Shown: positions 27,182 through 34,789 of the stretch, in pieces
Numbering within the stretch: position 1 is the stretch's first letter
Layout: every line of letters begins with the position of its first letter
From: Desulfospira joergensenii DSM 10085
GTDB lineage: Bacteria; Desulfobacterota; Desulfobacteria; Desulfobacterales; Desulfobacteraceae
NCBI RefSeq assembly: GCF_000420085.1
Contig: NZ_ATUG01000001.1
Span: 2,007,223-2,071,222 of the forward strand
Direction: 5' to 3'
Length of the DNA: 64,000 bases
Made by a program: the position numbers and the translations under genes
The notes under the pieces: generated by a model
Told to the model about the DNA's origin: nothing
The model's database searches: none
What the model saw: the letters and a program-made list of their open reading frames with translations, nothing else

Positions 27182-28200
27182 TGAAGATGACTGCCGTTTC
27201 AATTTTACTGGGAATCAGTCTGTTTTCCCCCCTGTGCCGCGCCCAAAAACCGGCGGAAGACCCCGGATCTCAACAAAAGGTCCTCTATATCGACTCCTAC
27301 CACCAGGGCTATAAATGGAGCGATGATATTGAAAAAGGCCTTTTTAAATCCCTGGGCATCCCCCTGAACCCGGATAAAAGTCCATATTCCCCGCCCCGGA
27401 TACAGATCAAAATTTTCCACATGAATACAAAAATAAATACAGGAGAAGACTTCAAGAAAAAGTCGGCCCTCAAGGCAAAGAATCTCATTGAAACCTGGCA
27501 GCCGGATCTCGTGGTGGCCAGCGACGACAACGCCGCAAAATATCTCATTGCCCCCTTTTACAAAAATTCAGCCCTTCCCTTTGTTTTCTGCGGGCTCAAC
27601 TGGGGGGCCTCCGAATACGGATTTCCCACGCCCAACATCACCGGGATGGTTGAAATATCGCCGTATATAGAGACGATCGGCTTGCTGAGAAAATTTTCCA
27701 GGGGACCCCGAATGGGAATCATCGGCGCAGACGGTTTCTCCAACCGGAAGGAACTCGTTCATCTGAAAAAAATAGCGGATATTCACAATTCAGACATCCG
27801 GCTCATATCGGATTTTAAGTCATGGAAAGCCGCCTATCTTGAATTTCAGGACAGGGTGGATATGCTGATCTGGATCAGCCCCATCGGTATTTCCGGCTGG
27901 AACAAAAAAGAGGCGGAAGAGTTTATCCTGAAAAATACCAAAATTGTCACCGGCGGTGTGGCGGACAATAATATTTCCTATGCCCTGCTGGGCCGGACCA
28001 AGATCGCCGAGGAGCAGGGATGGTGGGCCGGGAAAACCGCCCTGAAAATTTTAAACGGAACCCCGCCTTCTGCCATCCCCCTGGCAACCAACCAACACTC
28101 GAAACTCTATCTCAACATGGAGCTTGCCAAACGCCTGGGAATACTTTTTCCCGTTGAACTGATCCAGAAGGCAATACTGATCGGGGAAGAGATTGACTGA
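27178..28200 (+). CDS. Periplasmic ABC-type substrate-binding protein (ABC_sub_bind/PF04392-like)
   Basis: 340 residues; the ATG at 27178 overlaps the kinase stop, and a second ATG follows at once. A signal peptide (VSILLGISLFSPLCRAQ) precedes 'KVLYIDSYHQGYKWSDDIEK', the opening typical of PF04392-like proteins tied to sensor kinases. 'PDLVVASDDNAAKYLI' and 'LPFVFCGLNWGASEYGFP' are further family marks. No transporter gene accompanies it, so it probably presents a ligand to the kinase upstream. Confidence 0.8.
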   Translation: MMKMTAVSILLGISLFSPLCRAQKPAEDPGSQQKVLYIDSYHQGYKWSDDIEKGLFKSLGIPLNPDKSPYSPPRIQIKIFHMNTKINTGEDFKKKSALKAKNLIETWQPDLVVASDDNAAKYLIAPFYKNSALPFVFCGLNWGASEYGFPTPNITGMVEISPYIETIGLLRKFSRGPRMGIIGADGFSNRKELVHLKKIADIHNSDIRLISDFKSWKAAYLEFQDRVDMLIWISPIGISGWNKKEAEEFILKNTKIVTGGVADNNISYALLGRTKIAEEQGWWAGKTALKILNGTPPSAIPLATNQHSKLYLNMELAKRLGILFPVELIQKAILIGEEID

Positions 28201-28271
28201 ACCCCGGCCCTTCATAGAGATTCCCAACACCGGGGGGATTCCATGCCCTCTTCCGGCACCAGGAAATTGAT

Positions 28272-28709
28272 TTGGAAATCTTTTCCCATTACGGGCTGGG
28301 GGGAATGTTTGCATCGGCCTTTCTGGCCGCCACTGTCCTGCCTTTAAGCTCCGAAGTGGTCCTGGGGGTTCTCCTGGCCCACGGATTGGATCCTTTAGGG
28401 GTCATTGGGGCCGCGACCCTGGGAAATGTCCTGGGAGCGGCAGTCAACTACGGCCTGGGCCTGGCCGGAAGTTCATTCTTATTAAAAAAAATTTTCAGGC
28501 TCTCCCCCAAGGAGATCGACCCGGCCCTGGACCGGTTTAAAAAATATGGGGCTGCCTGCCTGATCTTTTCCTGGGTTCCCTTCATCGGCGATCCCCTGAC
28601 CTTTGCCGCCGGGATGCTGAAGATCCGTTTCCGGCTGTTTCTGGTTCTGGTCTTCCTGGGAAAACTGGGGCGGTATCTTGTCCTGTCCTGGGCGGTCCTA
28701 TCCTTCTAA
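28272..28709 (+). CDS. YqaA/SNARE-associated (DedA superfamily) membrane protein
   Basis: 145 residues from a TTG at 28272, with AGGA 7 bases upstream. Hydrophobic helices, the 'LPLSSEVVLGVLLAHG' segment, 'GNVLGAAVNYGLG' and the 'FSWVPFIGDPLTFAAGM' motif are characteristic of YqaA proteins. DedA-superfamily proteins are linked to lipid or ion handling in the membrane. The 3' end overlaps the converging Cys-cluster gene by 12 bp. Confidence 0.82.
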   Translation: MEIFSHYGLGGMFASAFLAATVLPLSSEVVLGVLLAHGLDPLGVIGAATLGNVLGAAVNYGLGLAGSSFLLKKIFRLSPKEIDPALDRFKKYGAACLIFSWVPFIGDPLTFAAGMLKIRFRLFLVLVFLGKLGRYLVLSWAVLSF

Positions 28710-29399
28710 CCTTGCCGGCCCGAAAACATCTTCTTTGTTGAACCAGCGGGCGATCAGGGTCTCATCCCGGAACAGGAGTTCCAGGGCCTTGACCAGGCCC
28801 ACCTGGAATGAAGCCAGTCCTTTCCGGGCCATGGTCCGGATAAACACGGTGGAGTGCATATCGGTAAAGGCCCTGTAAAGGGGAAAACAGGGGATGCCCA
28901 TCTCTTTTCCGGCCTCAAACCCCTCCAGGCAGGCGGCAACATCTGTGGAATGATAGGCCCGGCAGGAAAAGGGCCTGAGATCGTAGATCAGGCAGCGGTT
29001 CTGCGGGTCCAGAAAGGGACAGGCCGTTTTTCGGCTCCGCCACCAGGTCTCGTCCAGGACATCTCCCCGGCCGGAGGTCCGGATCACCCTGTTCCTGAAA
29101 TATTCCAGGCCCTGGGAAGTGGCCTGGGCCCGGAGTCCGCTGAAAATGACCAGGACCTCGGGAATGGACACCCCCACCCTGAGGTGGCAGCAATGGGCAC
29201 ACCCGGTTTTACATGCCGCCTCATTGGGCAGCTCAATCAGGGTTCGGATGAGCTGATCCATGGCCATGCCCAGGGCCGGCAGGCCGAGTTCCCGGGTTTC
29301 GAAAAAGAGAAACAGATTTTCCATGAGCCGGTCCATCTGCCTTTGAAGCATTTCCCGGGCCTCTTCTCCGGTTGGAGTCGTCCGGGGGGGATCACTCAT
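28698..29399 (-). CDS. YkgJ family zinc/iron-chelating cysteine cluster protein
   Basis: 233 residues. 'ACKTGCAHCCHLRVGVS' near residue 63 and 'CPFLDPQNRCLIYDLRPFSC' further on form the eight-Cys pattern (CxxxCxxCC, then spaced C) of YkgJ/CxxCxxCC proteins, which bind zinc or an Fe-S cluster. Function is unknown. The 5' end overlaps the stop of the MASE3-like gene upstream by 8 bp, so the two are probably one transcript. Confidence 0.85.
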   Translation of the reverse strand: MSDPPRTTPTGEEAREMLQRQMDRLMENLFLFFETRELGLPALGMAMDQLIRTLIELPNEAACKTGCAHCCHLRVGVSIPEVLVIFSGLRAQATSQGLEYFRNRVIRTSGRGDVLDETWWRSRKTACPFLDPQNRCLIYDLRPFSCRAYHSTDVAACLEGFEAGKEMGIPCFPLYRAFTDMHSTVFIRTMARKGLASFQVGLVKALELLFRDETLIARWFNKEDVFGPARLEG

Positions 29400-30468
29400 C
29401 AGAACCTCCGCTATACCCCGGATAATACTTCTTCATACAATCCGGACAGATCCCATGGCTGAACCTCACGTCGGCATGATGATCCAGATAGGATTCAAGC
29501 TGGGTCCAATAGCCTTTATCATCCCGGATATTCTTGCAGTGGGCACAGATGGGAAGCAGTCCGCTCAGGGTTTTTACGTCGATAAGGGCCTTTTGCAGCT
29601 TGACGATGAGCTTCTCCCGCTCCTTCTCGCTTTTAACCCGGGCTTCAATTTCCCGGCTCAAATTTATATTGGTGGTGTCCAGTTCTTTGAAAACCAGATC
29701 ATAGGGCCGCCGGATGCCGCTTTCAATGATGGCCTTGTAGATCAGGTAAAAGGAAAACAGCTTAAAATAGTGGCCCACCAGATTGGAAAATCCATAGTTG
29801 CTGACATAAAAGGTAAAGGCCAGCTCTGAAATAATCGTGCAGATCATGGACAAGACCAGAAATTGGAAAATATTGGGTTCAAACCTGGCTTTGTTTTTGC
29901 TCAAAAGAAAGAGCCCCAGAACCAGAATCAGGCAGATGATATATTCACTGATCTTCTTAAAGGGGGTCAGTCCCGTCCCCTCCACAAAACAGACCGGGAA
30001 AATCTTCCAATAAAAAATGCTGGCCACCACCAGGCCGGTCAGGAACAGATATCCCATGAAAAGGACTTCAGGCGGATACTCCTTATTCTGTTTAAGGAAA
30101 TAAAAGGCCGCCACCAGGGTGATGCTTTCCATGTATCTTGCACCGATCCAGAGCTGGTTGGCATAATAATCATAGTCCGTGAAAACGGGCATCCCCTTGT
30201 AGGACAGGGTGTGGAGCAGATCCAGAAAGGCGATGAACAGATAGGCGATCCCGATAAACAGAAGATATTGATTCTTGATGTACTGCTTTGAATTCCATGT
30301 GATCATGAAAAATGCCGCAGCCACAACAATGCTGAAAAACTCGGAAAGGGTATGGAAGAGAAGGTAATTGACGTGGGTTGTCAGATAAAGCCCGGCAAGC
30401 AGGGATAAAAGCAACAGGTATTCAAACTTTTTAAACGGATCAAGGCTTTTTGCCGCGGAATTTCCCAT
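29392..30468 (-). CDS. MASE3-like membrane sensor with a C-terminal Cys/His module and no output domain
   Basis: 358 residues with about eight membrane helices over the first 240 residues; 'YLLFIGIAYLFIAFLDLLHT' and 'QLWIGARYMESITLVAAFYF' fit MASE3. A coiled coil of about 50 residues follows (NLSREIEARVKSEKEREKL), then a small module 'LLPICAHCKNIRDDKGYW' and 'FSHGICPDCMKKYYP' with a CxxC...CxxC layout. That module usually ends signalling proteins. No kinase, cyclase or receiver domain is present, so the output must come from a partner or from the Cys module. Confidence 0.8.
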   Translation of the reverse strand: MGNSAAKSLDPFKKFEYLLLLSLLAGLYLTTHVNYLLFHTLSEFFSIVVAAAFFMITWNSKQYIKNQYLLFIGIAYLFIAFLDLLHTLSYKGMPVFTDYDYYANQLWIGARYMESITLVAAFYFLKQNKEYPPEVLFMGYLFLTGLVVASIFYWKIFPVCFVEGTGLTPFKKISEYIICLILVLGLFLLSKNKARFEPNIFQFLVLSMICTIISELAFTFYVSNYGFSNLVGHYFKLFSFYLIYKAIIESGIRRPYDLVFKELDTTNINLSREIEARVKSEKEREKLIVKLQKALIDVKTLSGLLPICAHCKNIRDDKGYWTQLESYLDHHADVRFSHGICPDCMKKYYPGYSGGSDE

Positions 30469-30595
30469 ATTCAGAAAGTTTATATTCTTTTCAGATGCAA
30501 ATCAATTGTATTTTCATAAATAATCAGGATTGAAATGTTCTGCTGAAAATTCAAATTCAGGGGAACAGCACCGACTTGAATTCTTCATTGTACGT

Positions 30596-33139
30596 TTATT
30601 TTTTGCGGGGTTTGGCCCGGTGGGTGGGCGCGGCCTTCAGGGGATCGTCGGGCCAGTAATGCTTGGGATATCTGCCCATTAAATCCTTTTTTACCTCTTT
30701 GTAGGTGGTTTCCCAGAAATTCTCAAGGTCCCGGGTGATCTGGACCGGCCGTCCCGCCGGGGAAAGCAGATGGACCGTGACGGGAAATCCCCCGGCTGCC
30801 GGGGTATGGACCAGGCCGAACATCTCCTGGAGCCGGACCGCCAGGACAGGCGACTCCAGAATCCTGTCCCCTTCAGAATATTTGAGGGGGATCCTGGAAC
30901 CGGAAGGCACAAGGATATGGGTGGGAGCGTTTTTTTCGATGACCTGCTGCTGTTCCCAGGTCATTTGGCCGGAAAGGGCAGAAAAAAGATCCACCTGCTT
31001 CAGGTCCCTGGCAGACCGGATCCCGTCCAGAAAGGGTGCCAGCCATTTTTCCAGCCCGGATTCCAGGGCCCCATCAGAGAGATCCGGCAGATCCTGCCTT
31101 CCGGCGACGCTTTTCAGGAACATGGCCCGCTGGCGGAGGCTCTCCGATTTCTTGCTCCAGGGAAGCCTGTCCAGGCCCATGAGCCGGATGCCCTGGATCA
31201 GGGCCGTCTTGACAGCTTCCGGATCGGCATGGGCCATGGGGCTTTCCCGGAGAAGCAGCTCCCCGTATGACACCTGGCTGACAGCCCGCACCCGCAAGTT
31301 TACACCATCCCAGTCCACCCGGTCCCGGGTCCTGATCCGGTCTTTGAAATCCTGTTCCAGATCCCGGGCCGAATAGGGTGCACCCAGAAAAACCGAAGCA
31401 TTCCTGGGGTTGCCGTCCACCTGGGCCGCCACGATAAACTCTGATGAAGAAAGGCTGTTATGGGACTTGAAACAGGCCCCCGAACCCGATGCCATGGCAT
31501 AGGAGAGGCTATCCCTCTTTTTTGCCACCCGCTCGGGAAAGGCATGGGCCAGAAGGGATCCGGCCCCGTTCATCTTTGGTTTCCCAGGGGGCAGACCCAT
31601 TTTCTTTTGAAGATGAGCCGCGGTTTTCAGAACATTCCGGGCGGCTCCCGCCCTCACCCCCGGCCCCTGGAAACGATCGGGTTCCCGGGCCATTTTTTCC
31701 AGAACCTCCAGGCGGAGCCTGACATCCGGATCAAATCCTCTCCCGTCAAAATCAAGGATATCCCGGGCCTCCAGCAGAGCGGCCAGGCGGCATGCCAGTT
31801 GCCCCAGGCCCTGGTTTTTCCCCATCAGGATCATGTGGGCCAGCCTGGGATGGATCCCGGCCCGGACAATTTTCCGGCCATGGTCCGTGATCCGGCCCTC
31901 CTGATCCAGGGCCCCCAGTTGCCGGAGCAGATCCCGGGCCTGGTTCACCCCGGATTCCGGGGGAAGGTCCATCCAGGGCAGATCCGCCGGATCCCTCACC
32001 CCCCACAGGGCCAGGTCCAGGACCAGGGAGGCCAGATCCTCGCACAAAATCTCGGGCCGGGTAAAGGGTACCAGGCCCTTGTGAACATGGGCGGACCAGA
32101 TCCTGTAACAGGTTCCCGGAGCGGTCCGGCCGGCCCTTCCCCGGCGCTGGTCTGCCGAGGCCTTTGACACGGGAACGGTTTCAAGACGGCCCATTCCGGT
32201 TCCCGGGGAAAACCTGGATACCCTCATGAGACCGGAATCCACCACCACCCGGATGCCTTCAATGGTCAGAGAGGTCTCCGCAATGGAGGTGGCCAGAACG
32301 ATCTTCCGCTGGCCCGGCAAAGCGGGTTCAATGGCCCGGGTCTGCTCCTTGAGGGAAAGATTTCCAAACAGGGGGACCAGGATTGTATCCGATCCCAGGT
32401 CCCCGGAGAGCAGGGCCTGCATCTTCCGGATCTCCCCCATTCCCGGTAAAAAGACCAGGATATCCCCGGGATCATGGTCCAGGGCCTTTTTAACGGCAAT
32501 TCTGCAGGCGGCAAGAACCGGGGAAAACCGCCCCCTGAAGCGTGCCTGCTGCCCGGCTCCCTGTTCCGGGGGAAGATGAACGCAGGATACGGGAAAGGCC
32601 CTTCCCCGGGAACGGATCACCGGAGCCCTGTCCAGGAGGACGGATACGGCGTCCACATCCATGGTGGCGGACATGACCAGGAGCTTCAAATCTTCCCGGA
32701 AGGCATGGGCTGCGTCCAGGCAGAGGGCCAGCCCCAGGTCGGAATGGATATGGCGCTCATGGAACTCGTCAAAGATCACCAGTCCTGTATTTTCCAGGGA
32801 GGGATCGTCCTGGATCATCCGGGTCAGGATTCCTTCGGTGATGATGAAGATCCGGGTATGGGAACTGATTTTCCGCTCCATGCGGATCTGATAGCCCACG
32901 GTTTTCCCCACAGGCTCTCCCAGAAGCCCGGCCATGTAATGGGCGCAGGTCCGGGCCGCCAGCCTCCTGGGCTCCAGCATGAGAATCTTCTTTTTCCCCA
33001 GCCAGGGCTCGTCCATCAGGGCCAGGGGAACCCGGGTGGTTTTCCCGGCCCCGGGACTTGCCTGGAGCACGGCCTTTCCTTGGGATGCCAGGGCCTGTTT
33101 CAGTTCCGGGATTACCTCTTCCACGGGCAGGTGGGTCAT
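30596..33139 (-). CDS. hrpB: ATP-dependent helicase HrpB
   Basis: 847 residues, about the usual HrpB length. Walker A is SPGAGKTTRVPLAL, motif II is DEFHERHIH (the DEFH form typical of HrpB), motif III is LLVMSATMD and motif VI is QRRGRAGR. The HrpB-specific C-terminal region is recognisable in 'HLLSPAGRPVQITRDLENFW' and 'KKDLMGRYPKHYWPDDP'. It is a DEAH-type RNA/DNA helicase of uncertain cellular role. AAGGATTCA precedes the ATG. It is a single-gene unit. Confidence 0.95.
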   Translation of the reverse strand: MTHLPVEEVIPELKQALASQGKAVLQASPGAGKTTRVPLALMDEPWLGKKKILMLEPRRLAARTCAHYMAGLLGEPVGKTVGYQIRMERKISSHTRIFIITEGILTRMIQDDPSLENTGLVIFDEFHERHIHSDLGLALCLDAAHAFREDLKLLVMSATMDVDAVSVLLDRAPVIRSRGRAFPVSCVHLPPEQGAGQQARFRGRFSPVLAACRIAVKKALDHDPGDILVFLPGMGEIRKMQALLSGDLGSDTILVPLFGNLSLKEQTRAIEPALPGQRKIVLATSIAETSLTIEGIRVVVDSGLMRVSRFSPGTGMGRLETVPVSKASADQRRGRAGRTAPGTCYRIWSAHVHKGLVPFTRPEILCEDLASLVLDLALWGVRDPADLPWMDLPPESGVNQARDLLRQLGALDQEGRITDHGRKIVRAGIHPRLAHMILMGKNQGLGQLACRLAALLEARDILDFDGRGFDPDVRLRLEVLEKMAREPDRFQGPGVRAGAARNVLKTAAHLQKKMGLPPGKPKMNGAGSLLAHAFPERVAKKRDSLSYAMASGSGACFKSHNSLSSSEFIVAAQVDGNPRNASVFLGAPYSARDLEQDFKDRIRTRDRVDWDGVNLRVRAVSQVSYGELLLRESPMAHADPEAVKTALIQGIRLMGLDRLPWSKKSESLRQRAMFLKSVAGRQDLPDLSDGALESGLEKWLAPFLDGIRSARDLKQVDLFSALSGQMTWEQQQVIEKNAPTHILVPSGSRIPLKYSEGDRILESPVLAVRLQEMFGLVHTPAAGGFPVTVHLLSPAGRPVQITRDLENFWETTYKEVKKDLMGRYPKHYWPDDPLKAAPTHRAKPRKK

Positions 33140-33320
33140 TGAATCCTTCTCTTTTTACTTACCGGGTTCATCACATTTCTTTCATGGGTGAGCATAAACT
33201 TCCAAATCTCAAGGGTCAAGCAAAGAGGGCAACTCCAGGGCCAGGTCCTGCCAGGGCTATATATAGATTTACCGGCCCGGTGCCAAGGCCGCCGGGGCTT
33301 CAGCGGAGACATCATGGGGA

Positions 33321-33424
33321 TTTTGTACGGGCTCTTAACGGCTTGGAACAGCAAAAGGGTGGCCTGTTTGAGCACTGCGAGTTGCCGCCCTTTCGTGGAA
33401 ATCCGTTTAGAGCCCGTAAAAATT
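33321..33424. repeat. Long imperfect inverted repeat (hairpin), about 104 bp
   Basis: The left arm TTTTGTACGGGCTCTTAACGG is matched by the right arm CCGTTTAGAGCCCGTAAAAA with one bulge and one mismatch. Inside it, AAAGGGTGG pairs with CCGCCCTTT around a 22-base loop. The arms span nearly the whole element, so it could fold as one long stem in RNA or extrude as a cruciform. It lies 114 bp before repeat copy A. No protein-coding signal is seen. Confidence 0.75.
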
Positions 33425-33537
33425 CTTCCATCTGCGGAGATGAAGCCCCTGCGGCCGGACCTGCGTATTTGCCAGCGATTATAAACGGTTGATTATGGAT
33501 AGCACTTGATTCCTGATATTATTTCCAAAGAAATTTT

Positions 33538-33695
33538 CGATTTATGCCGGAAGGAGCAAAAATTTAGCGCTCATTCTCTAAAATCATCCATGATTTTCTC
33601 CGAGGAGGGATCCCTTCTCCTGGGTTGTCCCGCCGCCCGAAGGGATCCAATCCGCGAAAACCTTCACACCTCCCTGGGCTGCCGCAGAATCCAAA
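33538..33695 (+). repeat. Dispersed repeat, copy A (copy B at 49167-49324)
   Basis: Aligned without gaps to 49167-49324 in the same orientation; I count about 25 differences in the 152 bp from the ATGCC start, roughly 84% identity. It contains the palindrome AAAATCAT-CC-ATGATTTT, the near-palindrome GAGGAGGGATCCCTTCTC, and GGATCCCTTC / GAAGGGATCC flanking 21 bases. Only about a quarter of the differences fall on third positions of the open frame, so it behaves as non-coding DNA. Confidence 0.85.
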
Positions 33696-34002
33696 CTATT
33701 GAATGATAATCAGTTGGTATTGATTCCTATAATTTTTCTCTAAAATTGTCAGCGATTCAAAAATATCTTTGACAATTTTTGCCCTAAAAACTTTCTTGGT
33801 CGGATAATTGTTGAATCTTTCATCGGGCCAATTTCCTATGCATTGGCAGATTCCTAGGAATCAATTTTAACGGGTATTGAGTTGCTTTTTGAAACAAAAA
33901 AATAACCGTAATATGATGTTTGAAGCTCTCATTGAGGGGGCATACGGAAGACAGAAAATCATGATCTTACTTTCTAAGCGCAACAATTAAAATTTAATTC
34001 CC

Positions 34003-34030
34003 TTGACATACTCACCCATTACTGTATGCT
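34003..34030 (+). promoter_or_regulatory. Sigma-70-type promoter of the cold-shock gene
   Basis: TTGACA at 34003-34008 and TATGCT at 34025-34030 are separated by 16 bp. Transcription would begin near 34037 and leave a leader of nearly 120 nt, as is usual for cspA-type genes whose untranslated leader controls mRNA stability and translation at low temperature. AGGAG lies about 9 bases before the ATG. Confidence 0.7.
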
Positions 34031-34154
34031 CTACAGCCATTGCACGACTTTAACGTGCTTGAGTTTCTTCCTTAGGTATTTTCCCCGAGTAATCAGTGAC
34101 TATTCTTTAAGATCGAGACGATTTATTTTTATTTTTATTTAGGAGAACGACTAT

Positions 34155-34358
34155 ATGTCAAACGGTATCGTAAAATGGTTTAGCGAGTCAAAAGGTTTTG
34201 GATTTATTGAACATGCAGGTGGTGGCAAAGATGTGTTTGTCCATCATTCAGGCATCAATGCAGCAGGTTTTAAAACTCTCAATGAAGGGGATCAAGTATC
34301 ATTCGACATTGAAGAGGGTGCCAAAGGGCCATCAGCTGCAAATGTGACCGTGATTTAA
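34155..34358 (+). CDS. Cold-shock protein (CspA family)
   Basis: 67 residues, the standard single cold-shock domain. RNP1 is KGFGFIE at about 15-21 and RNP2 is VFVHHS at about 28-33. The opening [16 protein letters not shown] and the end [10 protein letters not shown] are typical. It is a single-stranded RNA/DNA chaperone that melts mRNA structure. It has its own promoter with a long leader and a strong terminator, so it is monocistronic. Confidence 0.97.
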   Translation: MSNGIVKWFSESKGFGFIEHAGGGKDVFVHHSGINAAGFKTLNEGDQVSFDIEEGAKGPSAANVTVI

Positions 34359-34385
34359 AATACCATTTTATCTCTGTGACATTTT

Positions 34386-34420
34386 AGCCCCTGAGTAAAT
34401 TATTACTCAGGGGCTTTTTC
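34386..34420 (+). terminator. Strong rho-independent terminator of the cold-shock gene
   Basis: AGCCCCTGAGTAA pairs perfectly over 13 bp with TTACTCAGGGGCT around a 4-base loop and is followed by TTTTTC. Confidence 0.95.
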
Positions 34421-34501
34421 ATTTTTCACTTATTATCAAATACAACCGCATGGAAGAGAAGTCCTCAAATTTACAGGCCGGAATGCCAATGAAAAGAATC
34501 G

Positions 34502-34600
34502 GGTGTGGCCATCGGCTACACCGGGTGTAGCTATTTTTTACGGTCTTTTCCTCTTAGAGGATCAAGGGTTTGCCGGTTTTTCCCTCAAAAGGCGGGGAAC
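34502..34600 (+). promoter_or_regulatory. Possible attenuator in the leader of the GcvH-like gene
   Basis: Three segments can form two exclusive hairpins. GGTGTGGCC (34502-34510) can pair with GGCTACACC (34514-34522). The core of the latter, GCTACAC (34515-34521), can instead pair with GTGTAGC (34525-34531), and that stem is followed by TATTTTTTA as in an intrinsic terminator. A further stem (GGGTTTGCC with GGC...AACCC) lies at about 34564-34600. The gene start is at 34790. No known riboswitch consensus was recognised. The leader promoter is not evident. Confidence 0.45.
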
Positions 34601-34789
34601 CCATGTAGCCAATTTAATCAGTCTCTGCCGGAACCGATCTTTCCCTCCATTGCTCCCGGGTTTGCGCTTGGATCAAATTACTCGTTATTTCAGCAACTTC
34701 CCCATACCCCCCTTTCATCCTCCAGCCCCTGGCACCGGTGTTGCACTATCCTGCGGATACAGGGACTCATTATAAAAGGAGGGGGTAAA

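Larger units (their letters stand above)
33140..34002. other. Gene-poor stretch between hrpB and the cold-shock gene
   Basis: About 860 bp without a convincing gene. It holds the long hairpin at 33321-33424, repeat copy A at 33538-33695, and an AT-rich tract from about 33700 leading into the cold-shock promoter. Short open frames across the repeat are treated as non-coding, because differences between its two copies are not concentrated at third codon positions. Confidence 0.6.

Noticed and set aside
33506..33706. 66-codon open frame across repeat copy A (and its counterpart in copy B)
   Set aside because: Differences between the copies are not concentrated at third codon positions, and there is no ribosome binding site.
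34503..34775. 90-codon open frame upstream of the GcvH-like gene, and the longer frame from 34505
   Set aside because: No ribosome binding site and no family match. The AAAAGGAGGGGG before 34790 fixes the real start.
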